Shown: positions 8,482-16,402 of the stretch, in pieces
Layout: every line of letters starts with the position of its first letter
Position numbering within the stretch: position 1 is the stretch's first letter
Assembly (NCBI GenBank): GCA_003427395.1
Contig: BFEA01000020.1
Location: 1,781,281 to 1,803,110, forward strand
From: Chara braunii
Lineage: Eukaryota > Streptophyta > Charophyceae > Charales > Characeae
Direction of reading: 5' to 3'
Length of the DNA: 21,830 nt
Made by a program: the position numbers and the translations under genes
Notes under the pieces: model-generated
The model's database searches: none
The model's input: the letters and a program-made list of their open reading frames with translations, nothing else
What the model was told of the DNA's origin: nothing

Positions 8482-9584
8482 TCGTCAGTTGGATGTGGCC
8501 GCGAGCGCAAGTAGAGTCTACGAGGCCACCATCGACTGGGACTTGGAGCCTCCTGAACTCATAAAAGGGGATCTGGTGGAGCTCACGATCCCCGGGCGCA
8601 GCGTTCGACACGTTGATGGCCAGTTTGTGTGGAGGTTCATAATCCTGTCAGAGGACGTGTGGCTTTGAACACACAGAGAGCACCAGCCTGGGTAAGGAGT
8701 GGGCGTAGTGAGGGCCTACTTGTACTTAGGACCGGGCGCGGTTACGGAGGCCGTGCTGAGCCTCGCGACGACAGGGACTAGTGGCGCGTTTAGCAAGGCG
8801 AAACGCTACCTGACGGAAGAGGTAGCTGCCTTCCGACCGGAGGACTCGAGCGACCCGTTAACCCTATTTTATGGGCGCCCTCCTTTAGATATCACGGGCG
8901 AGCCGGTGGTAGCACGAGACAGGTTTTTCCCGTACAGTGTTAGGAGTCTGCGGACGATAGTTCCGACGTTCGTAGTAGAGAGCGTCTTTGGAGGAATTGG
9001 TGGAGTAGTGGAGACATACCTGGCCTATCAGGATCTCAAGATCCTGGCGAGAAGGCCTGTCGACCTCGACTACATCTATTATTCGCTCGCGACCGGTGGG
9101 CTTCGCTGGGGTGACGAGAGGGTTCAGCTTACAGAGCTGATCCGTTCGATAGACGACGAGTGGCCCCAGTCTCCGTGCGTTTGGGATTGGCTAGACCGTG
9201 AGCTCCGAGCAGGCCCTGAGTACGTGACCTGCATTGGACGGCTCTTCTCAAACGACTGGGGGAGCTGGTGGAGTGAGGACGTCGGGCGACCTCTGATACA
9301 CGGCCATCAGTTGGCGGAGTACTACCAGGCTATAGGACAGGCCCCATACCGCGTCGAGGACGAGTTTGACGACAAGGGTTGGGAGCGAGAGGACGACGAG
9401 GACGCTTGGGAGCCAGACTGGGTCGACCCAGAGAGTGAGGTTGACGAGGAGGAGATCGACGTTACGGACGCCCACTTCCCTAGGATAGGAGTAGCCGTCC
9501 GGGCGTAGGAGGCAGAGGAGCACATTAGAGCGGCGGTTGAGTGAGCTTAGCTACTGATATCGGCGGATAGTGGAGAGCGGATCG

Positions 9585-10664
9585 ATGATAGAGCAGGCCA
9601 GTGGAGTGGAGCTTCAGATCGACGACGCTAGATGGCCTAGACCTCCAGAGACAGTAGCGCCAGGCAAGGTGGCGCTGGATCTGCCGGCCAGAGGGGTTTC
9701 CGCGGATGCGATAGAGAGCCGATGGTCATCGACGGTGTTGGGCCTAGACGTACACTTGTGGACGTATGTCATCGAGACGTTTGACCTAGACAGTCAAAGG
9801 TGGCGACGACCAGGCACGACTAGCATAGAGGTAGTGGGCCACATTTACTACTCACGGGAGGTGCTAGCCACAGTCTATTTTCACGGCATCGTTCACGATC
9901 ATTGGCGAGAGGAGCAGAGCGCGAAGAGGATTTTACTGGCCCGAGCAGACTCCGCGCGGGGCGAGGTAGAGCGGCTGCAAGGGGGTGTTCGGGGAGTGAC
10001 GACGACCTTGAGGATTGGAGGACACTTCCCATATCCTAGTAGTCGACTGCGTGTGACACTTCCGTGCTTCGTGGCGGAGGAGCTTTGGGGACTTGGACGT
10101 CTGGGTGAGATCTACTTTGCGGCTCTTGACTTGGACGGCCTTTGCCGAGGGTACGCTGACAGAGACTGAGTGCTGTATGCGCAGTTTGTAGCGGGGCCGC
10201 TTGTAGGCGAGCGAGGGCTCCAGTTGATTGAGTTCCTGCGGGCCATTGTACCTACCGGGAGCTCAGACCTGTATTGGACGACGCTAGAGAGAGAGGCTCG
10301 GAGGCCAACTGATCATTTAGCAAGTGAGGGACAGCTGCTAGCCGAGACTCGTGAGGAGAGGTCGGGCCATCTCATCTCGACCGGGGAGGCTGAGGAGTAT
10401 TACCAGCAGGTATATCCAGAGGCTGACGATCTTGCGTGGTACGCCGAGGATCGGGATTGGGAGGACTTCGATGACATAGACCTCTGGGGCGACCAGGACG
10501 AGGACTGGGGAGATCTGGCGCGGGCTGAGCGACAAGAGCAGGTAGGTGGAGAGGCGCCGCAGGAGGACGGTTGGGGTCATCTCCTTCAGGCCGAGGGGCA
10601 GGAGGACATCCCATGGGGGCAAAGGGTAGATGAGGACACAGATGAGGATATGCCAGATGCATGA
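9585..10664 (+). pseudogene. Cassette gene B: paralogue of A, acidic tail
   Basis: ATG at 9585 opens a frame of 359 codons to TGA 10662-10664, broken only by an in-frame TGA at 10167-10169 after which the same frame continues. It aligns with gene A along most of its length, including VYFHG near 9870-9885, HFPYPSSRLR near 10024-10053, FVAEELWG near 10069-10092 and EEYYQQVYPEAD near 10393-10428. The C-terminal 85 residues are strongly acidic with repeated EDxxWGDL and QEDGWGHLLQ-type units. It starts 76 bases after gene A in another frame, so it is a separate gene by tandem duplication. No known domain was recognised. Only one stop separates it from an intact frame, so it may be the best-preserved member. 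Confidence 0.65.
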
Positions 10665-10721
10665 GACAACTAGAGGCAGGACATATCCGAGTGAGGTATA
10701 GAGAAGGGAGTAGTGGAGAGT

Positions 10722-11545
10722 ATGGCAGACCGGGATATACTGAGGGTGACTCTTTCCCTGCGACGAGATAGGACGGGTGGCTGGGAAGGAGAGGCATTAG
10801 AGATTGTTGAGCGACAGATCGGACTCATGACGGAACATGCCCTAGAGATACGGAGGAGCCAGAGGTACGTCGAGTTTACTATCTACTTCCATGGAGCAGA
10901 CGGGAGAGCGCACAGCACCTACTCGACCATACTGGACCTNAGAGGTACGTCGAGTTTACTATCTACTTCCATGGAGCAGACGGGAGAGCGCACAGCACCT
11001 ACTCGACCATACTGGACCTGAGTGGGAGAGTTGTCTGAGGAGTTAGCAACTTCGAGAGATAGGGTGCAACGGAGGGAGTAGANTNATGCTGATCGAGAGT
11101 CGGAGGCGGGATGAGGAGTGACACGGTAGCCTGGTTAGCCTATGTTCTCTCACGTGAGTCCGAATCGTATAGCGTGAGGAAGCTTGTGAGACCCAGAGAG
11201 ACGGCGGTTGGATACGACATTCCACTTCCTGTGGCGTTAGAAGGGACAGGGCGTGTTCCGATACGATACTTGGGAATGTGGCTCGCAGAGGGACTCTTCC
11301 TTTGGACAGTGATACTACGAGACGAACGACCCGAGAGGACTCATGATCTAGAAAGGGTCGGACATCTGATAGCGGATAGAGTACACGATTCAGAGATAGG
11401 ACTGACACTTGCAGGGGCAAGCAGGGCTTGGTGGAGAAGCGAGTCGTTGGCCAGAGTGATCGTGATTAGGTACTGCAGGAGACGAGCGGAGATCGATTAC
11501 GTGGGGCTAGAGGATGTGAGGTTTCTCTTCGAGGCCGCAGCTTAG
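10722..11545 (+). pseudogene. Cassette gene C: YFHG-module protein, broken
   Basis: ATG at 10722 opens a frame whose first 75 residues contain LRVTLSLRRD, a helical stretch, then YVEFTIYFHG, the same YFHG motif as in gene B. The assembly carries an exact 79-base duplicate with one N (10861-11019) that shifts the frame. Removing it gives a frame that runs to TGA 11036-11038. The same corrected frame continues past TAG 11060-11062 and TGA 11090-11092 into a 145-codon open stretch (ATG 11111 to TAG 11543-11545). That second half includes WLAEGLF, faintly like FVVESVF in A. I read both halves as one decayed gene of about 248 codons, but two separate small genes are possible. Two N bases lie at 11083-11085. 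Confidence 0.5.
10861..11019. other. Assembly-gap duplication around N at 10940
   Basis: Bases 10861-10939 (79 bases) are repeated exactly at 10941-11019 with a single N between. With the N, the insertion is 80 bases, not a multiple of three, and it breaks cassette gene C. Perfect identity at a gap symbol indicates a scaffolding artefact. Confidence 0.88.
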
Positions 11546-11548
11546 GGA

Positions 11549-12181
11549 ATGCCGGGGAGGACGGCCACAGTGATGCGTGTAGGAGAGCAACTAGTAAGCA
11601 CAGGGTACACTCTGACAATACTTCTCCGAGCGTACGTAGAAGAAGACTTGACGGCGGGGGAGTGTCGGCAACGAGCCAGAGATTTGATCCACGAGCATAG
11701 AGCTGATATACTGGCGCGAGTGACCTTTCAGACCTCGATTTCCTATGAGGTGATGATATGGTCACATGACTATATGCGTGCGGAGCACTTCCACGACGAG
11801 ACGGTAGCGGAGGCTAGAGCAAGGGTGAGAGGATGAGCTGGAAAAAGATGAAGAATGAGTATGGAAGAGGAGAGTGATGCTGTCGGAAGGGTGAGAGAGC
11901 GCATTAAAGAACCGCTTTTGAACCAGGTAAAGGAGTTGGGGAACAAGTTAAGGGAGATCTGGTCGTGCCAGGATGAGAGCAAATTGCGTAGGGCTGAGCT
12001 CGTGACGAGAGAGTTTGAGAGTCTGTATATGGAGGAAAGAGAGATTATCCAGGCGTGGAGATCAGACTTTCTGGAGAGGGTGAAGGCTAGAAGCGTATCA
12101 CGCGAAGGAACTACTGAGAGGTCTGCAGAGGGCGTGACAACGGAGGACGAGGTAATGCAGGGAGGTAGCGACAGGACATGA
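11549..12181 (+). pseudogene. Cassette gene D: module plus helical C-terminal half
   Basis: ATG at 11549 lies three bases after the gene C stop. The first 95 residues resemble the start of gene C: YTLTILLR against LRVTLSLR, DLIHEHRADI against IGLMTEHALEI, and YEVMIWSHD against VEFTIYFHG. The frame meets TGA at 11834-11836 and 11849-11851, then stays open without a frameshift from ATG 11855 to TGA 12179-12181. This second half (108 residues) is highly charged and helical, with RVRERIKEPLL and heptad-like Leu/Ile spacing that suggest a coiled coil. One gene with two nonsense codons or two adjacent genes are both possible. No known domain was recognised. Confidence 0.5.
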
Positions 12182-13119
12182 GCGGGACTGCACTGCACAC
12201 GACGGATCGGTACTCATTGCATGTGGTATGGAGATTGGACGGACCATTGGTGTTAGTGATCGTAGAGCTCCAGCTCCATACCAGACTGTGCATAGTTGAG
12301 GAGGCAGAGTGTGTCCGCCGTGCGTTGCGTGAGGCCAGGGGGACCAGACTGTGGATTGGAATAGGAGGACGGAGGATAAAATACGTACTCCGAGTAACAC
12401 CTTTCGAAGGGCGGTCGCGGATAAGGGCATGGTACGAGACGACCAGAGAGGCTGAAAAGTTGAAGATAAGCGAAGCCAGGAAAGCTGGAGAGCTAGGGAG
12501 AGTTGTGACAGACGGTGCAATACTCAGGGTGCTAGCTGCTCACGATCGGTATTGGAGGGAGTCGATAAAGACTTTAGAGGCCATAGAAGATAGTGGAGAT
12601 GAAGAGGATTTTGAGACATTCTATGACATATTGGAGCTGTCGGCGATCAGGTTACGAGTGGTTATAGCACTGACTTACCTCAGATGCTAGACATATGACC
12701 TTATAGCCGTCTGGGAGTTGAAGGAGGCGAAATAGAGATTGAAAGCTCTTGGAAAGATAGTGGGAGCTAGAAAGGATGACGAGCGACTTTGGATGGCAGT
12801 AGGAGGGGAGCTTCCTCCTTTGGCAGGCTACCCGATTCAGGACGGGCTAGGAAACCTAGCAAGGAGGACGGAGATAGACGCACGGAGGCTCTTGAGGGGA
12901 GTTGATCAGGAGACATTGGCTAGGCTTGGGACTGCGATTTGCCGCAGGCGTAGAGATCCTGTCACGGGTGTACTCCAGATTCGGAGAGGCGCGGCCTTGT
13001 AAGCCGATCCCGAAGGGGAGGTTTACCTAGACACAGGGATTCTTGGGATAGAGGGAGATCACGAGATCTGCGACCGGAACCGAGTACTGGTGGTGGTAAT
13101 CAGGGCAGTCGAGAGCTAG
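12178..13119 (+). pseudogene. Cassette gene E: module protein with ATGA overlap to D
   Basis: ATG at 12178 overlaps the gene D stop as ATGA. A single frame runs about 313 codons to TAG 13117-13119, interrupted by TAG 12688-12690, TAG 12733-12735 and TAA 13000-13002, with no frameshift. The N-terminus (YSLHVVWRLD, then IKYVLRVTPFEG and RAWYETT) fits the same module as in C and D. The middle is charged and helical (EAEKLKISEARKAGELGR), followed by an acidic stretch (DSGDEEDFETFYD). The later part includes GARKDDERLWMAVGGELPP. Treating 12739-13002 as a separate gene would need a TTG start, so I prefer one decayed gene. Function unknown. Confidence 0.55.
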
Positions 13120-13155
13120 GGTTGGAGACGAGCGTGAACCGTGACAAGGAAACTG

Positions 13156-13230
13156 GTCCGGGCTGCGAGTTCCGTCACAGGTCCGGGCTGCAGCAACTGT
13201 CATAAGTCCGGGCTGTAACACCCGGCAAGA
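13156..13230 (+). repeat. Three 25-bp tandem repeats before gag
   Basis: GTCCGGGCTG recurs at 13156, 13181 and 13206, exactly 25 bases apart, with variable 15-base spacers. The array ends 27 bases before the likely gag ATG. It could act at the RNA level in the gag leader, which is inference. Confidence 0.75.
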
Positions 13231-13257
13231 GTGCCTAACTGCGTCTTCAGGTGGCCT

Positions 13258-14124
13258 ATGGAACCAGACGCGATGGGGCCACAACCAACCATAAGTGAAG
13301 TGGGGGAGGAGTACATGACATCACCCGACCGAGCTCTGAGGGATCTGAAGGAACGAATTAGGCGGGAAGCACCGCTGAGATGGGCTGACCAAACCAATGA
13401 CGGAGAGCGCGACGTAATGGGCGAGCCAGTCGTCATGGAGCCGCAGCAGGCACTGAAGACGGGAACCTTGAGCGGTCGACGAGAAGCGACGAGACAACGC
13501 TCCCCCGAGTATGAGCGGAGGGAGACCATGGCGGATACGCACAGAGACGACTGACGAGAGAGTTCGAGGGATTCCTATTGGAGGGACAGAGATAGAGACA
13601 GGGGGCCGCCCAGGCGAGTCTTCGACCCCCAGACAGGGGAGTCACATCCGGTCCCTTACGAGAGCAAGGATCGCTATATTATTACGCACAAGGCCTCTGA
13701 GCCAGCTACTTTTAGGGATTATGGCATCACATAATATCTGGAGAAGTGGGAGCTTCATGCAAGTCGGAGTCAGTGGTCTCGGTAGGGAAGTTAAGGAAGC
13801 TCAACCAAAGGATGGGAAATGGACTACGTACAAGAAGAACCTCGTTGAGCTTTACAAATTGGAGGATAACAAGTACTCCATCAAAGACCTTGAGACGATG
13901 ACTCAAGATGAAGATGAAAGCGTACGGGCATTTGGGATGTGTTTCCAGAAGATCTCTGACGTGCTGATGAAGAAAGGGAAGATCTCAAAGGTCGAGCGCT
14001 GTACTATCTTCATCGGCCACCTGTCCAAAGGTAGACAAAAGAGTATACTTAGAGATCTTCCGCGAGACAAGCTTGACTTCCTAGAAGTCTCGCGATAAAG
14101 GCAGAGGCAGATGACTACAGGGAC
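13258..14124 (+). pseudogene. gag: Gag N-terminal and capsid region, frameshifted
   Basis: Gag forms the particle that encloses element RNA. The best start is ATG 13258, eight bases after a TTCAG that could be a splice acceptor. Coding sense moves between frames: from 13258 to about 13535, a second frame to about 13580 (REFEGFLLEG), back to the first frame with a TAA at 13732-13734 (YESKDRYIITHKASEP, YLEKWELHAS), then a third frame from about 13780 to 14090 (capsid-like helical region with WTTYKKNLVELYKLED). A last shift near 14088 joins it to the frame of the next entry. These are at least four disruptions within 850 bases, so no full-length Gag can be made from this copy as assembled. Confidence 0.7.
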
Positions 14125-16071
14125 TTGGTGTGGAGAGGGATGAGGCGGCGTGACTTCTCCCTCTACAAGGAGTATGCCACCGATAGATGTCCTGATTTCA
14201 AGGACCATCCCTGGTCGGAGAAGAATGAAGCCGTGGCCGAAGAAGTGAAGGAGATAAGGGACATGGTAAAGGGATTGACAAGACATGTTACAGAAATTGT
14301 AACCACCACAGGAGCCACGGCATACCGGGACAAGCCCGGAGGGCCCTATTCACTTCGCTGGGATCGGATGAACACTGATTCCTGGAGGAGTGTCGAGGAT
14401 AGAAATCCTCGAACACTGACTGATTATCGTACAAGGGAAAGGGAGAGAGACGATGAGCCATGGCGACGTAGGGATGATGAGATAGACCGGGACCGTAGGA
14501 CTCGCGAGATGTATGGGTGTGCTAGAAGACTGGATGACTACTCGCGTAGCGCTCGTTATGAGCGTGACGGGGGTAGAAGTGACTCTCGAGGCCGGTGGGA
14601 GTCGGATCAGGGCCGACGAGATGGATGCAGGGATGGTAGATATGAGAGATCGGACCGTGATGGGCATAGAGACGACATATATGAGAGATCGGATCGAGAC
14701 GGATACAAGGGTGGCAGATATAAGAGACGAGATCGGGTCGATGATTCACGCGGGCGGTACGACCGAGGAGACCAACGTGATGATTCACGCAGGCGATACG
14801 ACCGAGGAGACCGACGTGATGATTCATGCGGCCGATACGACCGAGGAGACCGACGCGATGATTCACGCGGGCGATACGAATACGGAGACCGTCGCAATGA
14901 TTCGCGCGGCAGGAATGAGAGAGGGGGATATGGCGCTTCGGCTAACCCGTATCCGAAGTCCCCTGACCCAAGAGCCGTGAGAGGTTCGACCTCCAGAGGC
15001 GCAGACGACAGGCCACCCACACCCAGGAACTCTTGCGTTTACTGCAGGGGGGATGATCATATCAAGAGAGATTGCCTAGATCTCAAACGAGCAATAGATG
15101 AAAGCCTTGTCGTGCTTAATGACCGCAAGTACGTCAAATGGGCAGATGATCTGGGAGACGTATCAATGTTCCCCTCGATGAAGGAGAATATCGAAGCAAG
15201 GAGAGTAAAGCCGAGTAAAGGAAAGGAGCCGGTTAGGAGCCAGAGCATCAAGATAACTTTCGAAGGAGATATGGCGACCACACCCATAAGGGTGGCAGCT
15301 ACCAAGTCCGCAAGAGGGTCTACATCGAAGAAGACTGACACGGATTACGTGATGGCGGAGAAGGACGGCGGACAGCGGATCGATGGAGAAGAGGTTATTC
15401 TTTCGCCGCAAAAGCGGGGAGTAAAGAAGTTCTTGATGAAGAGTTCGCTGGATGAGATTGACACGGTCGAGCCACAGAGACGGACCCTTCGGCAGCCCAT
15501 GCAGTGCTCTATTCTGGAGTACCTGGCGGCATCGAAGCCGGCTCGCGATGAGTTGCAGATGATCACGCGGAAGACTCGCATACCTCTATCAGAGGAGGCT
15601 CAAGGGGCCCCTAAGGCGGAAGCTCCTACCGTAGCAGTAACGGGGGTGACTGCCAGAGCGGATCGCATGGCGACAGTCCGTCTTGATGGGATGGAAGGTG
15701 TGCCTCCAGACAAGTTTTACATACTCGGTAGTGGGGCCGTGGAGACGATCATAAACGATGGAGCGGTACTAGATGCTGTGATCGATAACGGCAGTGAGGC
15801 TGTCATTATAGACGAGGATCTGGCAGTACAGGTCGGACTGAGCCTCGATAGGTCACGCCTATTCAAGATAGAGACTGCTGATGAGAGAAAGCAACAGATC
15901 ACTGGGGTTTGTCACAACGCAGTCATAGAGGTCCAAGGGGTACGAGTGACCGTGTCCGTCTTTGCAGTCAAGAACTGCAGCTCAGATCTGCTCTTGGGAC
16001 GAACGTGGTTGAGCCACGTGCATGCGGTGACGATAGAGTCTACCAGATGGGAGCCAGACATTGTCCATTAA
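14101..16071 (+). CDS. gag-pol: Gag C-terminus with zinc knuckle, fused to aspartic protease
   Basis: This is a long uninterrupted frame; the open stretch counted from 14125 is 648 codons but has no natural ATG start because it continues the frameshifted gag above. In order it has a helical end of capsid, an Arg/Asp-rich domain (about 14540-14930) with 39-bp tandem units, and a CCHC zinc knuckle at 15034-15075 (C-x2-C-x4-H-x4-C) for RNA binding. After a linker comes a retropepsin-like protease with AVIDNGSEAVII at about 15775-15810 and the flap-end motif LLGRTWL at 15991-16011. The catalytic triplet is Asp-Asn-Gly rather than Asp-Thr/Ser-Gly, so activity is doubtful. The stop at 16069-16071 results from a frameshift near 16040, beyond which pol continues. 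Confidence 0.82.
   Translation, partial: AEADDYRDLVWRGMRRRDFSLYKEYATDRCPDFKDHPWSEKNEAVAEEVKEIRDMVKGLTRHVTEIVTTTGATAYRDKPGGPYSLRWDRMNTDSWRSVEDRNPRTLTDYRTRERERDDEPWRRRDDEIDRDRRTREMYGCARRLDDYSRSARYERDGGRSDSRGRWESDQGRRDGCRDGRYERSDRDGHRDDIYERSDRDGYKGGRYKRRDRVDDSRGRYDRGDQRDDSRRRYDRGDRRDDSCGRYDRGDRRDDSRGRYEYGDRRNDSRGRNERGGYGASANPYPKSPDPRAVRGSTSRGADDRPPTPRNSCVYCRGDDHIKRDCLDLKRAIDESLVVLNDRKYVKWADDLGDVSMFPSMKENIEARRVKPSKGKEPVRSQSIKITFEGDMATTPIRVAATKSARGSTSKKTDTDYVMAEKDGGQRIDGEEVILSPQKRGVKKFLMKSSLDEIDTVEPQRRTLRQPMQCSILEYLAASKPARDELQMITRKTRIPLSEEAQGAPKAEAPTVAVTGVTARADRMATVRLDGMEGVPPDKFYILGSGAVETIINDGAVLDAVIDNGSEAVIIDEDLAVQVGLSLDRSRLFKIETADERKQQITGVCHNAVIEVQGVRVTVSVFAVKNCSSDLLLGRTWLSHVHAVTIESTRWEPDIVH
14737..14914 (+). 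repeat. 39-bp coding tandem repeat (RYDRGDxRDDSRx)
   Basis: Four to five 39-base units encode 13-residue blocks of alternating Arg and Asp; the tac codon anchors fall at 14758, 14797, 14836 and 14875. Because the unit lacks stops in several frames, it also produces long shadow open frames on both strands. Confidence 0.88.
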
Positions 16072-16402
16072 GAAGCTAGATGGGACGCGGGTCATGATTG
16101 AAACGGTGGAGCCTCGGGACCCGAGGAACAAAGCAGCTCTCGCAGTGGGAGCAAGACCCAGTGATCAGATTAAGTCATTACCTATCTCTGGCCGCGCGGT
16201 GCGATTTCGTAGAGGACGAAGGTCGGATCGTGAAAGTGGAAGATTTGGGGAGTCGGCTGATAGTAGACGGCAACTCGTACCAAAAGGAGACAGATGAGGA
16301 ATTTGGCGGGGTGGTATCTGTGTCTTTTTTAAGGGCACGGCCCCCTATGGGGGGCTACCCAAGCGACACAAGCGAGTAGCTCAAAAGGTTAAGCCAGCGG
16401 CG
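16040..16402 (+). pseudogene. pol: Protease-RT linker of pol, frameshifted
   Basis: Coding sense continues in a second frame from about 16040 (LDGTRVMIETVEP), passes to a third near 16140 (VEDEGRIVKVEDLG, then GGVVSVSFL), and returns to the second near 16330 (RHKRVAQKVKP) to run into the RT frame. Two or three single-base shifts explain this. No catalytic domain lies here; the region joins protease and reverse transcriptase. Confidence 0.6.

Larger units (their letters stand above)
8134..9508 (+). pseudogene. Cassette gene A: unknown protein with acidic tail
   Basis: I recognise no domain. With the predicted intron (8175-8481) removed, the frame runs from ATG 8134 to TAG 9506-9508, about 355 codons. 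It is interrupted by TGA at 8666-8668 and TAA at 8693-8695, with no frameshift. It is a paralogue of gene B: both share an early proline-rich segment (EPPELIKGDLVEL against RPPETVAPGKVAL), an aromatic YLYLGPG or YFHG region, FFPYSVRSLR against HFPYPSSRLR, FVVESVFGG against FVAEELWGL, and AEYYQ shortly before the tail. The last 60 residues or so are rich in Asp, Glu and Trp (region 9350-9460). No signal peptide or convincing membrane segment is visible. The function is unknown; the acidic tail could mediate binding to a basic partner such as the Arg-rich Gag, which is inference. Confidence 0.65.

Noticed and set aside
10338-10797. 141-codon Pro/Leu-rich minus-strand frame opposite gene B tail
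   Set aside because: It is the complement of the Asp/Glu-rich repeats of gene B, whose frame is supported by similarity to gene A.
11549-12690. A bacterial operon suggested by ATGA overlap and short gaps
   Set aside because: There are no ribosome-binding sites before the starts, the flanks are a Ty3/gypsy element with a plant tRNA-Asp primer site, and the genes contain internal stops.
12739-13002. A separate 87-codon gene
   Set aside because: It needs a TTG start and lies in the same frame as gene E with only two TAG codons between, so it is better read as part of gene E.
14081-14125. Programmed frameshift between Gag parts
   Set aside because: The shift lies inside the capsid region, not at a gag-pol border, lacks a slippery heptamer, and gag has several other shifts close by.
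14350-15020. Long open frames on the minus strand and in the third + frame over the Arg/Asp region
   Set aside because: The 39-bp repeat lacks stops in several frames; these are shadows of the Gag frame, which alone has the zinc knuckle and protease in continuation.
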